DNA from: a virus
IMG/VR virus record: IMGVR_UViG_3300043395_002334
Location: 1 to 41,795 of that record
Length of the DNA: 41,795 nucleotides
Strand: one strand, 5' to 3'
Position numbers and translations under genes: made by a program. The notes under the pieces were generated by a model that was not told the origin of the DNA, ran no database searches, and saw nothing but the letters and a program-made list of their open reading frames with translations. Positions 22,606 to 30,361 of the stretch are shown piece after piece (positions within the stretch are counted from its first letter, which is position 1; every line of letters begins with the position of its first letter).

Positions 22606-23293
22606 GTTTCTCGTCGTATTCTTGCTTCTGACGACTTGTAAGCCATTTATAATCATCTTCTGACGACTTGTAAAAGCCTGTAAATCCTCTCGGCGTTGAA
22701 AAATGGAATGGTCGAAGTTGGTTGCCTTGTACCATGGTTCTCAGCAGCGCTGGTACTGGACCATATGGCCATGCAAAGCCATGTTCCTCATTTGGTATCT
22801 GATGCATGTGCCTGTGCAGATCATGTATGAACATAAAGCCTGCTTCGTCCAGGAAGTCGTAAAATCGAACTGCCTCGGCGAAGCGGGTCTGTGGCTCAGT
22901 GTCTAAAAACATCATCTGATATTGATGCTCAAGTTGCAGTGAGCCAACGTCTTGCAGGAAACATGCAACGTAATTTTCAAGTCCCATTCTTTTTATTCTC
23001 TCAGTGGCTATTTTATGATTCTCGGGTAGGAATTCATACGTATCCAGATGTCCGTAGCCGTTATCTTTCATGGCAAGACCTATATAGGCCGCACTCACAC
23101 CCCAATGCGTACCAGTCTCAAGCACGCAGTTTGGTTTGGTAATTCTGACCATCGAGTACAGAAATTCCCCGACTTCGCATTCTACCCCCGCATCATTGAA
23201 CGCTTGGTACATAGAGGCGGTATTGCTCCATTCGCCCTCATTGTGAATTTCAAGTGATTTGTCGAGCTCTAAGAGCCGTTGTGTGATGGTCAT
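22598..23293 (-). CDS. Class I SAM-dependent methyltransferase
   Basis: The 231-aa protein has the SAM-binding motif I as CVLETGTHWGVSAAYIGLAM (about residues 57-76), the acidic end of strand beta2 in HLDTYEFLPE, and the later strands MMFLDTEPQTRFAEAV and FMFIHDLHRHMHQI. This matches Methyltransf_24-type O-methyltransferases found in sugar-modification clusters. Methylation of a sugar or a protein is plausible given that it lies among glycosyltransferases. The last 20 residues are encoded in part by a 17-bp direct repeat read in two frames (22625-22673). It overlaps the preceding zinc-ribbon gene by 4 bp. Confidence 0.8.
   Translation of the reverse strand: MTITQRLLELDKSLEIHNEGEWSNTASMYQAFNDAGVECEVGEFLYSMVRITKPNCVLETGTHWGVSAAYIGLAMKDNGYGHLDTYEFLPENHKIATERIKRMGLENYVACFLQDVGSLQLEHQYQMMFLDTEPQTRFAEAVRFYDFLDEAGFMFIHDLHRHMHQIPNEEHGFAWPYGPVPALLRTMVQGNQLRPFHFSTPRGFTGFYKSSEDDYKWLTSRQKQEYDEKHG
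22625..22673. repeat. 17-bp direct repeat inside methyltransferase 3' end
   Basis: CTTCTGACGACTTGTAA occurs at 22625-22641 and 22657-22673, offset by 32 bp. Because 32 is not a multiple of three the two copies are read in different frames (YKSSED and LTSRQK). It probably arose by a small duplication that extended the C-terminus. Confidence 0.8.
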
Positions 23294-23523
23294 GTTTTTG
23301 GTTCTTTGTATTCTTCAAATGGTAATAATTCGCCAGATACTCCCCCGAAGTATTCTGGAGAAGCTACTGACTGAATAACGTTAGCATTACCCGTTTCCTC
23401 ACAGATATCACACGTGCCTTCTGTCCATGAGGGAGGTTGAGTCGGCTCTTTTATCTTGCCGTGTCGAATAGCGCATATATTGCATATGAATTGGATCAAA
23501 CGTCCATTTAGTTGTTTTCCCAT
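23290..23523 (-). CDS. Small zinc-ribbon protein in glycosyltransferase island, 77 aa
   Basis: Four cysteines in two pairs, CNIC (about residues 14-17) and CDIC (about 38-41), define a zinc ribbon; between them lies HGKIKEPTQPPSW. The C-terminus (GGVSGELLPFEEYKEPKT) is acidic and flexible. The gene overlaps the upstream glycosyltransferase by 16 bp and the downstream methyltransferase start by 4 bp, so it is translated with them. Function unknown. Confidence 0.7.
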   Translation of the reverse strand: MGKQLNGRLIQFICNICAIRHGKIKEPTQPPSWTEGTCDICEETGNANVIQSVASPEYFGGVSGELLPFEEYKEPKT

Positions 23524-24518
23524 AATGTTTCGTTTAGGTATTTACGCCATTGTTCTTTAATGACATCCTTACCAAATAGTTCAATCGCTCGTTCTCTCCC
23601 TGCCCGTCCGATTCGCTCTGCGGATTTCTTATCTTTCAGTAAAAATGTAATGGTTTCCCGCAGCTTTGTCAAATCGTCGGACCAGAATCCGTTTACCCCG
23701 TTAGTAATAATCTCTGGGATCTCATACAAATCCCCTGCAATATTGAGACTATTTCCAAGTTTGGGACCAATAGCAACGATAGGAACACCCGTCATCATTG
23801 ACTCAATCAAATTGAGCGTATAGGATGCTGGCTGCGTGCCTGTATAGACGTAGACACGTGCATCTCGCATCTTTTGCTTCATCTGCTCATATGTGAGAAA
23901 GCCCCCGTTTATCTCCCCACTTTCCTCGTTTTTTGGTCCGTACAGTTTTGCATTAAAACCTTCGGCTATCTTCATGAACGCATCATAGTTACAATATTCG
24001 GCCCGATGCTTCATGTCTTGGGCTATGGTAATTACTTCGTTTCCCGCCCCTATCCATTTACCAAACTCGTCAGGATCTTTGTAGAAACGAATTATTTTGT
24101 CACATCCCGCTGTCCGTTCGATATTAGCCTCTTTGGGTGAGTACCGTATGATTTTAAGACCTTCTCGGCGGTATTTTGTCATTCTTTCTTCAATCGCCTT
24201 TGTCGATTGACCAATTGTTCGCCATATGACTTTCTTGTGCTTCATTTTGTCCCAATTCTTTTCAATCCATTCAGGAACGTGCATGATGATAATCACATCG
24301 AACATATCGAAAAACGACTTTGGTATATTGTCCCGATCGGGGACATGCTCAAGAATCTCTTGATCTATCGTATGATTAAGCGGTGGTCTGATTGGATCTA
24401 CTGGCTTTCTTGGTATCAAATAGGAACCAAGCGAGACGTAGTCAATGCCTATCTCCTCAAATAACCGTAATTCGTCATACTCAAGAATCGCATGACAGGA
24501 CATATATAGTACTTTCAT
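23508..24518 (-). CDS. Glycosyltransferase, GT4-like (GT-B fold), 336 aa
   Basis: The N-terminal domain starts MKVLYMSCHAILEYDELRLF with a Rossmann strand. The C-terminal donor-binding domain has the GT4 order: NAKLYGPKNEESGEINGGFL, the strand ARVYVYTGTQPASYTLNLIE, and SMMTGVPIVAIGPKLGNSL, in which NLIESMMTGVP takes the place of the E-x7-E region. The end holds LTKLRETITFLLKDKKSAERIG, typical for the closing helix. It overlaps the gene before it by 4 bp. Confidence 0.85.
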   Translation of the reverse strand: MKVLYMSCHAILEYDELRLFEEIGIDYVSLGSYLIPRKPVDPIRPPLNHTIDQEILEHVPDRDNIPKSFFDMFDVIIIMHVPEWIEKNWDKMKHKKVIWRTIGQSTKAIEERMTKYRREGLKIIRYSPKEANIERTAGCDKIIRFYKDPDEFGKWIGAGNEVITIAQDMKHRAEYCNYDAFMKIAEGFNAKLYGPKNEESGEINGGFLTYEQMKQKMRDARVYVYTGTQPASYTLNLIESMMTGVPIVAIGPKLGNSLNIAGDLYEIPEIITNGVNGFWSDDLTKLRETITFLLKDKKSAERIGRAGRERAIELFGKDVIKEQWRKYLNETLWENN

Positions 24519-25657
24519 AATGTCTCAATTGAATGCAGCTGCTCGTTTATTTCCTCAAGACGCTTTCGCATCTTCTTTCCGACAGCCTCTAAACTAAATA
24601 ACTTTTTAACAATTGCCTGACCGCTTTTGCCCATCGCCTTCATTTTTGTTGGGTTTTTATATGCCGCCCTCATATATTGTCTCAGTTGTTCGATATTTAT
24701 GTCGGCCCACCTTTGATCTGACGTGTACCACTGCGAATTTCTCGTATTTGCTTCAAGAGGGATGAGATTATAGTCAAGTAGCATCGCATCCTTCTTGTTT
24801 CGTAGATATTCATGTATCCCGCCGCAGTTAGTCGATATGATTGGATTTCCGACCAAAAGCGCCTCCATTTGAGGTATCCCCCATCCCTCACCACGATGGG
24901 CACTCACAAAACAGTCAAAGCTTTTGTGGAACCTATATATCTGGTGTCGATCCATGAGCTTCGTGTAGATATAGAGCGGTGCGTAGTGCGAGAGAGCGAG
25001 TCGCTTCTTGATTCGCTTGATATTGGAAAGTATTTCATCATGCTTCTCTGGAGTAAAGTTATCGACATATGTCTTTATCGTAAGCGATACGTCCTCGACC
25101 CCCTCAAACTCTCTCCAGTAGGCTTCTAGCAGTGCTGATGGGTTCTTGCGCTCTGTCCACTCAAACATCGAGTAAAACTTGTAGTTTTTCTTCTTCAGGC
25201 CCGTCTTGTAGGGTTTTATGAGTGAAAGATCGATATCGGTATCTATTGCCTCGGTAATAATATGAATGGGGACCGTTACCCCAGCATTTCTTATTGCCTG
25301 TGCATTAAATTCCGATCCTGTCCATATCTCATCGAGTTCTTGGACATTCTTCGCAAAATCAAGTGGTATTTTGTCTGTTTCCCAGAAAACCCGACCGATA
25401 TGATACTTGTTTGGCTCATAGAACTGGCTATACACGTTTGGTGTCGTATGCATAATCTTTATGCGATAGGCGATATCCTTATTCTCGCATTCAGATATAC
25501 GTTCCCCAAGTTTGCCAAAATCAGCAACCTCAAGACAGTATCGTGGTATTTGTGCTGTCACTTCGATCCCTGCCGAAAGCAGTGAACCAACGTCATGACG
25601 GCTAGCTTCGCCGTATCCCGAATAGTCGTAACATGGTGCGCAATATTTTATTCTCAT
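24515..25657 (-). CDS. Glycosyltransferase, GT4 family, 380 aa
   Basis: The start is the ATG at 25657 (MRIKYCAPCYDYSGYGEASR), where CYDYSGYGEASR matches the glycine-rich loop that begins many GT4 enzymes; it overlaps the HNH gene stop by ATGA. Later features are IGRVFWETDKIPLDFAK, LDEIWTGSEFNAQAIRNAGV, the donor motif FSMFEWTERKNPSALLEAY-like region and the classical E-x7-E in HRGEGWGIPQMEALLVGNPI, followed by TNCGGIHEYL. All family features are present, so the enzyme is probably active. Donor and acceptor unknown. Confidence 0.9.
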   Translation of the reverse strand: MRIKYCAPCYDYSGYGEASRHDVGSLLSAGIEVTAQIPRYCLEVADFGKLGERISECENKDIAYRIKIMHTTPNVYSQFYEPNKYHIGRVFWETDKIPLDFAKNVQELDEIWTGSEFNAQAIRNAGVTVPIHIITEAIDTDIDLSLIKPYKTGLKKKNYKFYSMFEWTERKNPSALLEAYWREFEGVEDVSLTIKTYVDNFTPEKHDEILSNIKRIKKRLALSHYAPLYIYTKLMDRHQIYRFHKSFDCFVSAHRGEGWGIPQMEALLVGNPIISTNCGGIHEYLRNKKDAMLLDYNLIPLEANTRNSQWYTSDQRWADINIEQLRQYMRAAYKNPTKMKAMGKSGQAIVKKLFSLEAVGKKMRKRLEEINEQLHSIETL

Positions 25658-26124
25658 AATTTTGAACCGTATGTTGGTGTTTTTTTGTGACAATCAAAGC
25701 AAAGCAATCGACCATTATCTATATCGAACATTTGTTCAGGATATAGAGACTTCGGCTTTATATGGTCGCAGTGTAATTTTTTATTTGCTCCGCACCGAAC
25801 ACAAACTTTGTCCCTTTTACGTATCGATGCCCGCCATTGTCTTGCCTCCTTGCTCGACCAAATCTTCTTTTTTAATGGTGTATTTCCATTTATCCACGTT
25901 GCGCATTTTATTGAACAGAATCTTTGGTGGGGCCTTGTCAGGTTCCCTCTATTTGTTGTAAATTCCTGCTGGCACCTCTCGCATTTCTTATATGTCCTTC
26001 TTCCCTTATTCCAAGGCTCTGCTCCCCTTGTGAAGCTGCCGCTATTCGGCTTCTTACCCTTTCTACCCAGCCAGTAAGAGTTTCCTTTTGCAAATCTCCC
26101 ACGGACATCTCTGATTATCGTCAT
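25654..26124 (-). CDS. HNH endonuclease (homing-type)
   Basis: HNH nucleases of this kind are free-standing homing endonucleases or their domesticated relatives. I start at the ATG at 26124, 6 nt after a TATAAT box; the ATG at 26130 adds two residues. The N-terminal part (GRKGKKPNSGSFTRGAEPWN) has a NUMOD-like DNA-binding look. A first zinc knuckle uses CERC and CSIKC. The HNH core is CVRCGANKKLHCDHIKPKSL with the D-H pair, then NGRLLCFDCHKK, so the catalytic residues are present. It lies among glycosyltransferase genes, probably as an inserted selfish gene. Confidence 0.85.
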   Translation of the reverse strand: MTIIRDVRGRFAKGNSYWLGRKGKKPNSGSFTRGAEPWNKGRRTYKKCERCQQEFTTNRGNLTRPHQRFCSIKCATWINGNTPLKKKIWSSKEARQWRASIRKRDKVCVRCGANKKLHCDHIKPKSLYPEQMFDIDNGRLLCFDCHKKTPTYGSKL

Positions 26125-26142
26125 AACCATATTATACCATAA
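26125..26142 (-). promoter_or_regulatory. Extended -10 promoter giving a leaderless HNH mRNA
   Basis: TG-G-TATAAT on the minus strand (about 26139-26131) stands 6 nt before the ATG at 26124. There is no clear -35 box. The element could let the endonuclease gene be expressed independently of the neighbouring sugar genes. Confidence 0.4.
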
Positions 26143-26154
26143 CCTGCATAATCA

Positions 26155-26394
26155 TTATGTCTTTGTCAAATTTTTATCTAACTCTTTTAATTCCTCCTTC
26201 GACAGAGGGAGCCAATTTTCTGGCTTACAATCTAGTCTCTTGCCACACACGGCGCAAGACAGCTCTCCAGACCAACGGAATGGAGTAACTCCCATAAATG
26301 CGATGTTTGTACATCCTTCGCAAAAATAACGATATTTGAACCCTTCCTTTGCTGCTTTCTCTACCTCAAATGTATCTTCTTTTTGAATTTTCAT
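26155..26394 (-). CDS. Small zinc-ribbon protein, 79 aa
   Basis: The ATG at 26394 is chosen because the ribosome binding site AAGGAGGTGAG is placed 5 nt before it; the in-frame GTG at 26403 lies inside that site. The product has a metal-binding pattern CEGC (about residues 25-28) and CAVC (about 47-50), flanked by aromatic residues (KYRYFCEGC; GVTPFRWSGELSC) and an acidic end (LSKEELKELDKNL). It follows the first glycosyltransferase of the island by 13 bp. The good ribosome binding site suggests strong translation. Function unknown. Confidence 0.75.
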   Translation of the reverse strand: MKIQKEDTFEVEKAAKEGFKYRYFCEGCTNIAFMGVTPFRWSGELSCAVCGKRLDCKPENWLPLSKEELKELDKNLTKT

Positions 26395-26407
26395 ATGTCT
26401 CACCTCC

Positions 26408-27613
26408 TTATGTAATCTTTTCCAACTTCAAAACATTAAGTAGCGGTCTCTCCTTGATTGGCTCTTTCATCACGCCATTAAGTATGTCTGCTATGCCTTG
26501 AGCGGTCTTGTCGTAGGTCCAATTTCGTGCGTATTCTGCTGCCTTTCTTCCCATCTTGCGGACCTCATCCTGGTGCTCGTAACACCACCTCATCTTTCGA
26601 CGAAGATCCTTGATATCACATATTACCATTTTCCCAACATCCTTTCCTTTGTATCGTGAGTATAGTGCTGGACACTCCTCGCCAACTTTTACCTCATACA
26701 TATATTCGGGGTCAAAATACTCAGATATCCCGTGTGCGTTCGGCACGATTGCAGGCATACCAGTTGCCATAGCCTCAAGAGGAGTCATGCCAAACCCTTC
26801 TCCACGAGAAGGAAAAACAAAACAATCTGATCGGTAGCATATGTCCAAAAGCTCATGCGTCTCGCTTTTCCCTTTGATAATTTCAATGTTTGGGTATTCG
26901 TGCGGATTGATAGGAAGCGGTAAATTAGTGAGTGTAGTCTTGAATATCATCTTTACTGGCTCGTCATGACGGAATTCTTCGACAAATGCTTTGAAAACCT
27001 CAAGGAAGCCTTTTCGGATGTTGAATGCGTTGTAATGGAGAAAGGTGAAGTCTTTTCGTTTTTTCAGCTTGTTTTCTCTCTCCTTGAACTTGAATATGCT
27101 GTCGTCATACCCCAAAGGTACAACATCTGATTTGATTCCCGACTTTGCAAATATCTGTTGACACCACTTTGATGGGACCAATACCTTGTCAGCTGCCTCA
27201 AGATAGTCAATCCAGTCATCTGGTATCTTATCTGACTCAAACATCGTGTAGATTATGCGGTAGGGGGACTCGATCTGAAGAATTGAATAGGGGGCATGAA
27301 ACAGGATCGCAACCTTCTGTTTGTCGTAGTAGTTATTTACTACAAACCCTCGTTTAATAAGCCCATCTTTGATCCCAGCAGCAGCGATTGCATATCCATC
27401 TTTGCCGCCCTGCGAAACAGTTGCAAGATAGATTCCTTTGTCTCCATTCTGCTCTGCCTTCATTTGATTGAACTTCTCGGTACGGAGTTTTATGTGTTCC
27501 ATCTGTTCTGCTTCTGACAGCATGACAAATCCTTGATTGTCTATGAGATCTTGAATCTGTTTAGGATCGTCGACAGGTACTATGCGACCGAAGGGGTTTT
27601 TTAAGTATGCCAT
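26408..27613 (-). CDS. Glycosyltransferase, GT4 family, first gene of sugar island
   Basis: The 401-aa protein has an N-terminal extension of about 45 residues (MAYLKNPFGRIVPVDDPKQI and GFVMLSEAEQMEH) that may bind virion or other phage proteins, followed by a GT-B enzyme. The acceptor domain includes IYTMFESDKIPDDWIDYLEA and LVPSKWCQQIFAKSG. The donor domain has the E-x7-E motif in SRGEGFGMTPLEAMATGMPA and NAHGISEYFD. The closing helix is MRWCYEHQDEVRKMGRKAAE. It starts just after the coat-protein terminator, so it needs its own promoter or read-through. No ribosome binding site is evident. Confidence 0.9.
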   Translation of the reverse strand: MAYLKNPFGRIVPVDDPKQIQDLIDNQGFVMLSEAEQMEHIKLRTEKFNQMKAEQNGDKGIYLATVSQGGKDGYAIAAAGIKDGLIKRGFVVNNYYDKQKVAILFHAPYSILQIESPYRIIYTMFESDKIPDDWIDYLEAADKVLVPSKWCQQIFAKSGIKSDVVPLGYDDSIFKFKERENKLKKRKDFTFLHYNAFNIRKGFLEVFKAFVEEFRHDEPVKMIFKTTLTNLPLPINPHEYPNIEIIKGKSETHELLDICYRSDCFVFPSRGEGFGMTPLEAMATGMPAIVPNAHGISEYFDPEYMYEVKVGEECPALYSRYKGKDVGKMVICDIKDLRRKMRWCYEHQDEVRKMGRKAAEYARNWTYDKTAQGIADILNGVMKEPIKERPLLNVLKLEKIT

Positions 27614-27643
27614 ACATTGGTTCGTTTATTCATGATAGCACAG

Positions 27644-27673
27644 AAAAAGGACCTATGCAATATACATAGGCCC
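27644..27673 (-). terminator. Intrinsic terminator downstream of coat protein gene
   Basis: On the minus strand GGGCCTATG (27673-27665) and CATAGGTCC (27657-27649) make a 9-bp stem (one G-U pair) with a 7-nt loop, followed by five T (27648-27644). It lies 18 bp after the coat protein stop and separates the head genes from the glycosyltransferase island. Confidence 0.9.
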
Positions 27674-27690
27674 ATATTTCTGCTCTGTCG

Positions 27691-28605
27691 TTAGACAGAT
27701 TCAACCTCAACGATTCGTCTTTGATCGAGTACGTTGACTCCATAAAGAACGTCCATTGTAAGTTGGTGCGCACCAAGGTCTGCGTTGTACCAAAAGAGCG
27801 TACGTAGCGAGATTCCAAGGTCTGGGTCGTTGATAACACTGTAGTTACCACCAAAGCCTACTGGTTTAGGAAGTGGACGTGATGCGAGGATCAGACCATT
27901 TCTTGTGTAAGCGATGTTGTGGTAAGCAACAGGAGACCCCGTTGTAGGTATCAACTGCGACTCTCGGATTTCAAGACCATAAGTTTTTATGACCTGTCCA
28001 TCGGTGATAGACTCACCTGTGCCTCGAGCATCGTATCGTGAGTACTTGTCAGTTCCCAAAAGATCGTTAAATATTGTCGGATCGACGTATAGATAACGCT
28101 GTTCCAGTTGTGGAACCTTTTGATCTGTAAAGAACTTACGAATTGCGAGCATAGAAGCATCGATTGTCGTAGCGGATGTCCTATTCCAGGTTATGGTGTT
28201 TTGCATGGAAGCATGAAGTGCCAAGAGATCGGTTTCGATCGCTTCAGCAAGTGCAATAGCTCCATCTTCACCATAACGCATCTGGGTATCCTGGTTTTGA
28301 ACAACGCTAGTCACATCATCAATGGTGAAGGTGACTTCTTTCTGCTTGTTCAAAGTAACCGTGGTATTTGTCCCAGTTGGGTTCTGTTTCGTGTAGTTTA
28401 CTCCAGCAGCCTTATCATTAGCTGACACTGCTCCAGTCTTAGGAATTGAAAGAACGGTACCAACAGTAGCTGTTGTCCAATCAGTATTCTTAGAGACGGT
28501 TCGTGCAACGTTCAGATACGACTTCATTCTTTGCAGAGTTTTCTGCGCAATGATTGTTGGAATGTAAACCGCATTGGTTGTGTTGTTTAAGACATTTTCT
28601 GGCAT
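27691..28605 (-). CDS. Major capsid protein
   Basis: This 304-aa protein has the P22/HK97-type coat layout: an N-terminal arm (TIIAQKTLQRMKSYLNVART), an early KNTDWTTATVGTVLSIPKTG loop, a long spine helix (GAIALAEAIETDLLALHASM), the domain with RYLYVDPTIFNDLLGTDKYS, and a C-terminal beta sheet (NGLILASRPLPKPVGFGGNY, then LRTLFWYNADLGAHQLTMDV). A ribosome binding site AAAGGTGGTGA precedes the ATG. It follows the scaffold gene and ends in a strong terminator. Expression is probably high from the promoter at 29457-29486. Confidence 0.9.
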   Translation of the reverse strand: MPENVLNNTTNAVYIPTIIAQKTLQRMKSYLNVARTVSKNTDWTTATVGTVLSIPKTGAVSANDKAAGVNYTKQNPTGTNTTVTLNKQKEVTFTIDDVTSVVQNQDTQMRYGEDGAIALAEAIETDLLALHASMQNTITWNRTSATTIDASMLAIRKFFTDQKVPQLEQRYLYVDPTIFNDLLGTDKYSRYDARGTGESITDGQVIKTYGLEIRESQLIPTTGSPVAYHNIAYTRNGLILASRPLPKPVGFGGNYSVINDPDLGISLRTLFWYNADLGAHQLTMDVLYGVNVLDQRRIVEVESV

Positions 28606-28707
28606 ATTTTATTCACCACCTTTCAAGCATGCAAAACCAAATAATATGTTTCAGCAATTAAGAGTGAATAATGAAGTCTTTAGGAAGGTATGGAAGAAGC
28701 TTTGGTG

Positions 28708-29400
28708 CTATTGACTCATGTCGTCCTCTACAAGTCCCAATCTAAGAGCTTGGTCTATGTCCGCCTCGTTAGCTTGATAGAATGCTCGGTCTTGTAATTG
28801 TGACAGTTTGAATCTCTTTGCAGACGAAGTTGTGTTCGCCCCTGGGTTTGTCCCCGCACCGACCGTTGGCTGCTGATCTGATCCTACTAGGTAGGGCTTC
28901 GTCTCAAGCAACGTTTTTATTGCCTCTTCAACTCCAGCAACACTGCCATCATCATTGAGAGTAATATTTGCACGATCAATTAGCTTCAATATAGCCTCCG
29001 TGTCAACCGCCCCTGCCTTTAATGCAGCTGTTGAAATCTTGCTGTCAAGAAGCATTCTTTGCTGATTTTGAGTGAGTTCAGATATTTTCTTATCTTTCTC
29101 TTCAAGAAGCTCTTGGAATTTCTTTTCCTCGAGTAACTTGGCCTCTCTTTCCTCAGCCTCTTTCTTCTCGATAGCTTTCAACCTATCTTTGGCTTCGACT
29201 AGACTTTTGAAACGTGGATGTTTCCATACCCGAGGGTCATCAAAGACTTTATCAAAGTCTTCATCGCCTACTGTAGATGGATCAAACGTTCCCTGTCCAC
29301 CAGCAACAGTTTTTTGATCTGGGACAGTCCCAGGCTGGTTTTCAGTATTATTCTGGTTATTTGCATCGGCATCGCCGTTGCTGTTTGTTTTGTCTGGCAT
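28708..29400 (-). CDS. Capsid scaffolding protein
   Basis: The 230-aa protein has the usual signature of phage scaffolds: disordered, asparagine-, glycine- and proline-rich N-terminus, a WKHPRFKSLVEAKDRLKAIE segment, a very charged coiled coil (KKEAEEREAKLLEEKKFQEL; EEKDKKISELTQNQQRMLLD), and a C-terminal helical tail (LRLGLVEDDMSQ). Scaffolds direct assembly of coat protein and then leave. It precedes the coat gene by about 100 bp and follows the MuF-like gene, the normal place. Confidence 0.85.
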   Translation of the reverse strand: MPDKTNSNGDADANNQNNTENQPGTVPDQKTVAGGQGTFDPSTVGDEDFDKVFDDPRVWKHPRFKSLVEAKDRLKAIEKKEAEEREAKLLEEKKFQELLEEKDKKISELTQNQQRMLLDSKISTAALKAGAVDTEAILKLIDRANITLNDDGSVAGVEEAIKTLLETKPYLVGSDQQPTVGAGTNPGANTTSSAKRFKLSQLQDRAFYQANEADIDQALRLGLVEDDMSQ

Positions 29401-29456
29401 ATTCTTTTATTTCGTTTTTTTAAGTGGTAAGTCCACCAAAAGAAAACCTTTGATAC

Positions 29457-29486
29457 ATGTTAGCATTGTAATCTCTTGATTGTCAA
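29457..29486 (-). promoter_or_regulatory. Sigma70-type promoter for scaffold and coat genes
   Basis: A perfect TTGACA (29486-29481) is followed by 18 nt and TAACAT (29462-29457) on the minus strand. It lies in the short gap before the scaffold gene (ATG 29400) and would boost expression of scaffold and coat protein. Confidence 0.55.
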
Positions 29487-29491
29487 GTGTT

Positions 29492-30352
29492 TTATTCTTC
29501 AATGAATTTAGTTTCCTCGTTTGGGTCATATGCCGACGTTTTCCTTGAAAGGGACGGGATCAATACGTTGATAGCATGCTTACAGTTTGGATGAAACAGA
29601 CCACCCGCTTCAGCATCTGCTACTGTGGGATATCCTTTAGTCTCACCTGTTGCTGACAATATCTTTCCCTCCCATTGCCCACACACGTCGGTTGCGCCAT
29701 GGGCTGATACTTGGACCAAATCATAGCCATTCTCGACTATTCTGTTCATTAGCCCTCTGTTTCGAGCTTCCACAGCCTTTGTTCTGAAAAGCATCTCTGA
29801 ATACCTATCTAGTGTCCAGGTTCGACCAGATTTGTCTATCAGAGCATCAAGTCCTTGCTGTTGTATGGTACCCACAATAGTTTTCTTGACTTCTCTTAGC
29901 GATTTTCCTGCCGTGATACCCGTTGCCATATTCTGAGTGATGGCATCTCGTGTTGCTTTGCCCAATAACTGATTTGCAGAACGAGCAACGCCAGTGAGAG
30001 ATTCGCCAAATGCCCTTGAGGTATCGTCAACGAGAGCGAATATTGCCTCTTTATGGACCCTATTGAACCCCTCTCTGATCTTGATAGGAGCACCTACATT
30101 TCTGAGTTGGAGTATTGCTTCATCTGCGCCAGACTCGTAATATGAGGGAATTTCCTCCTTGATAAATTCATGCACGTCGGTACCAAGGTCAGTGAGTATG
30201 TATTCAATCTGTCTAAGAATAGCTCTTCTGTTGGCGACACCAAAATTAGTGGCAGTAGTTATCTCACGCACAATATCCTTATATGAGGCTTTGAAAGTGT
30301 TAGTGATTTTTAGGATATTTGATTCGCTTATTTCTACTTGAGTTGGATACAT
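29492..30352 (-). CDS. MuF-like minor head protein (head morphogenesis)
   Basis: The 286-aa protein is helical at first (ILRQIEYILTDLGTDVHEFI, GFNRVHKEAIFALVDDTSRA, ARSANQLLGKATRDAITQNM), then shows the MuF/SPP1 gp7 features: SLREVKKTIVGTIQQQ, YSEMLFRTKAVEARNRGLMN and the C-terminal CGQWEGKILSATGE with HPNCKHAINVLIPS. The HPNC.H motif marks this minor head protein family. It works with the portal and may enter the cell with DNA. It starts 9 bp after the portal stop. Confidence 0.85.
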   Translation of the reverse strand: MYPTQVEISESNILKITNTFKASYKDIVREITTATNFGVANRRAILRQIEYILTDLGTDVHEFIKEEIPSYYESGADEAILQLRNVGAPIKIREGFNRVHKEAIFALVDDTSRAFGESLTGVARSANQLLGKATRDAITQNMATGITAGKSLREVKKTIVGTIQQQGLDALIDKSGRTWTLDRYSEMLFRTKAVEARNRGLMNRIVENGYDLVQVSAHGATDVCGQWEGKILSATGETKGYPTVADAEAGGLFHPNCKHAINVLIPSLSRKTSAYDPNEETKFIEE

Positions 30353-30361
30353 ACATAGTTA

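Noticed and set aside
25658-25693. Glycosyltransferase start at 25693
   Set aside because: The internal ATG at 25657 gives a normal N-terminus and an ATGA overlap with the HNH gene.
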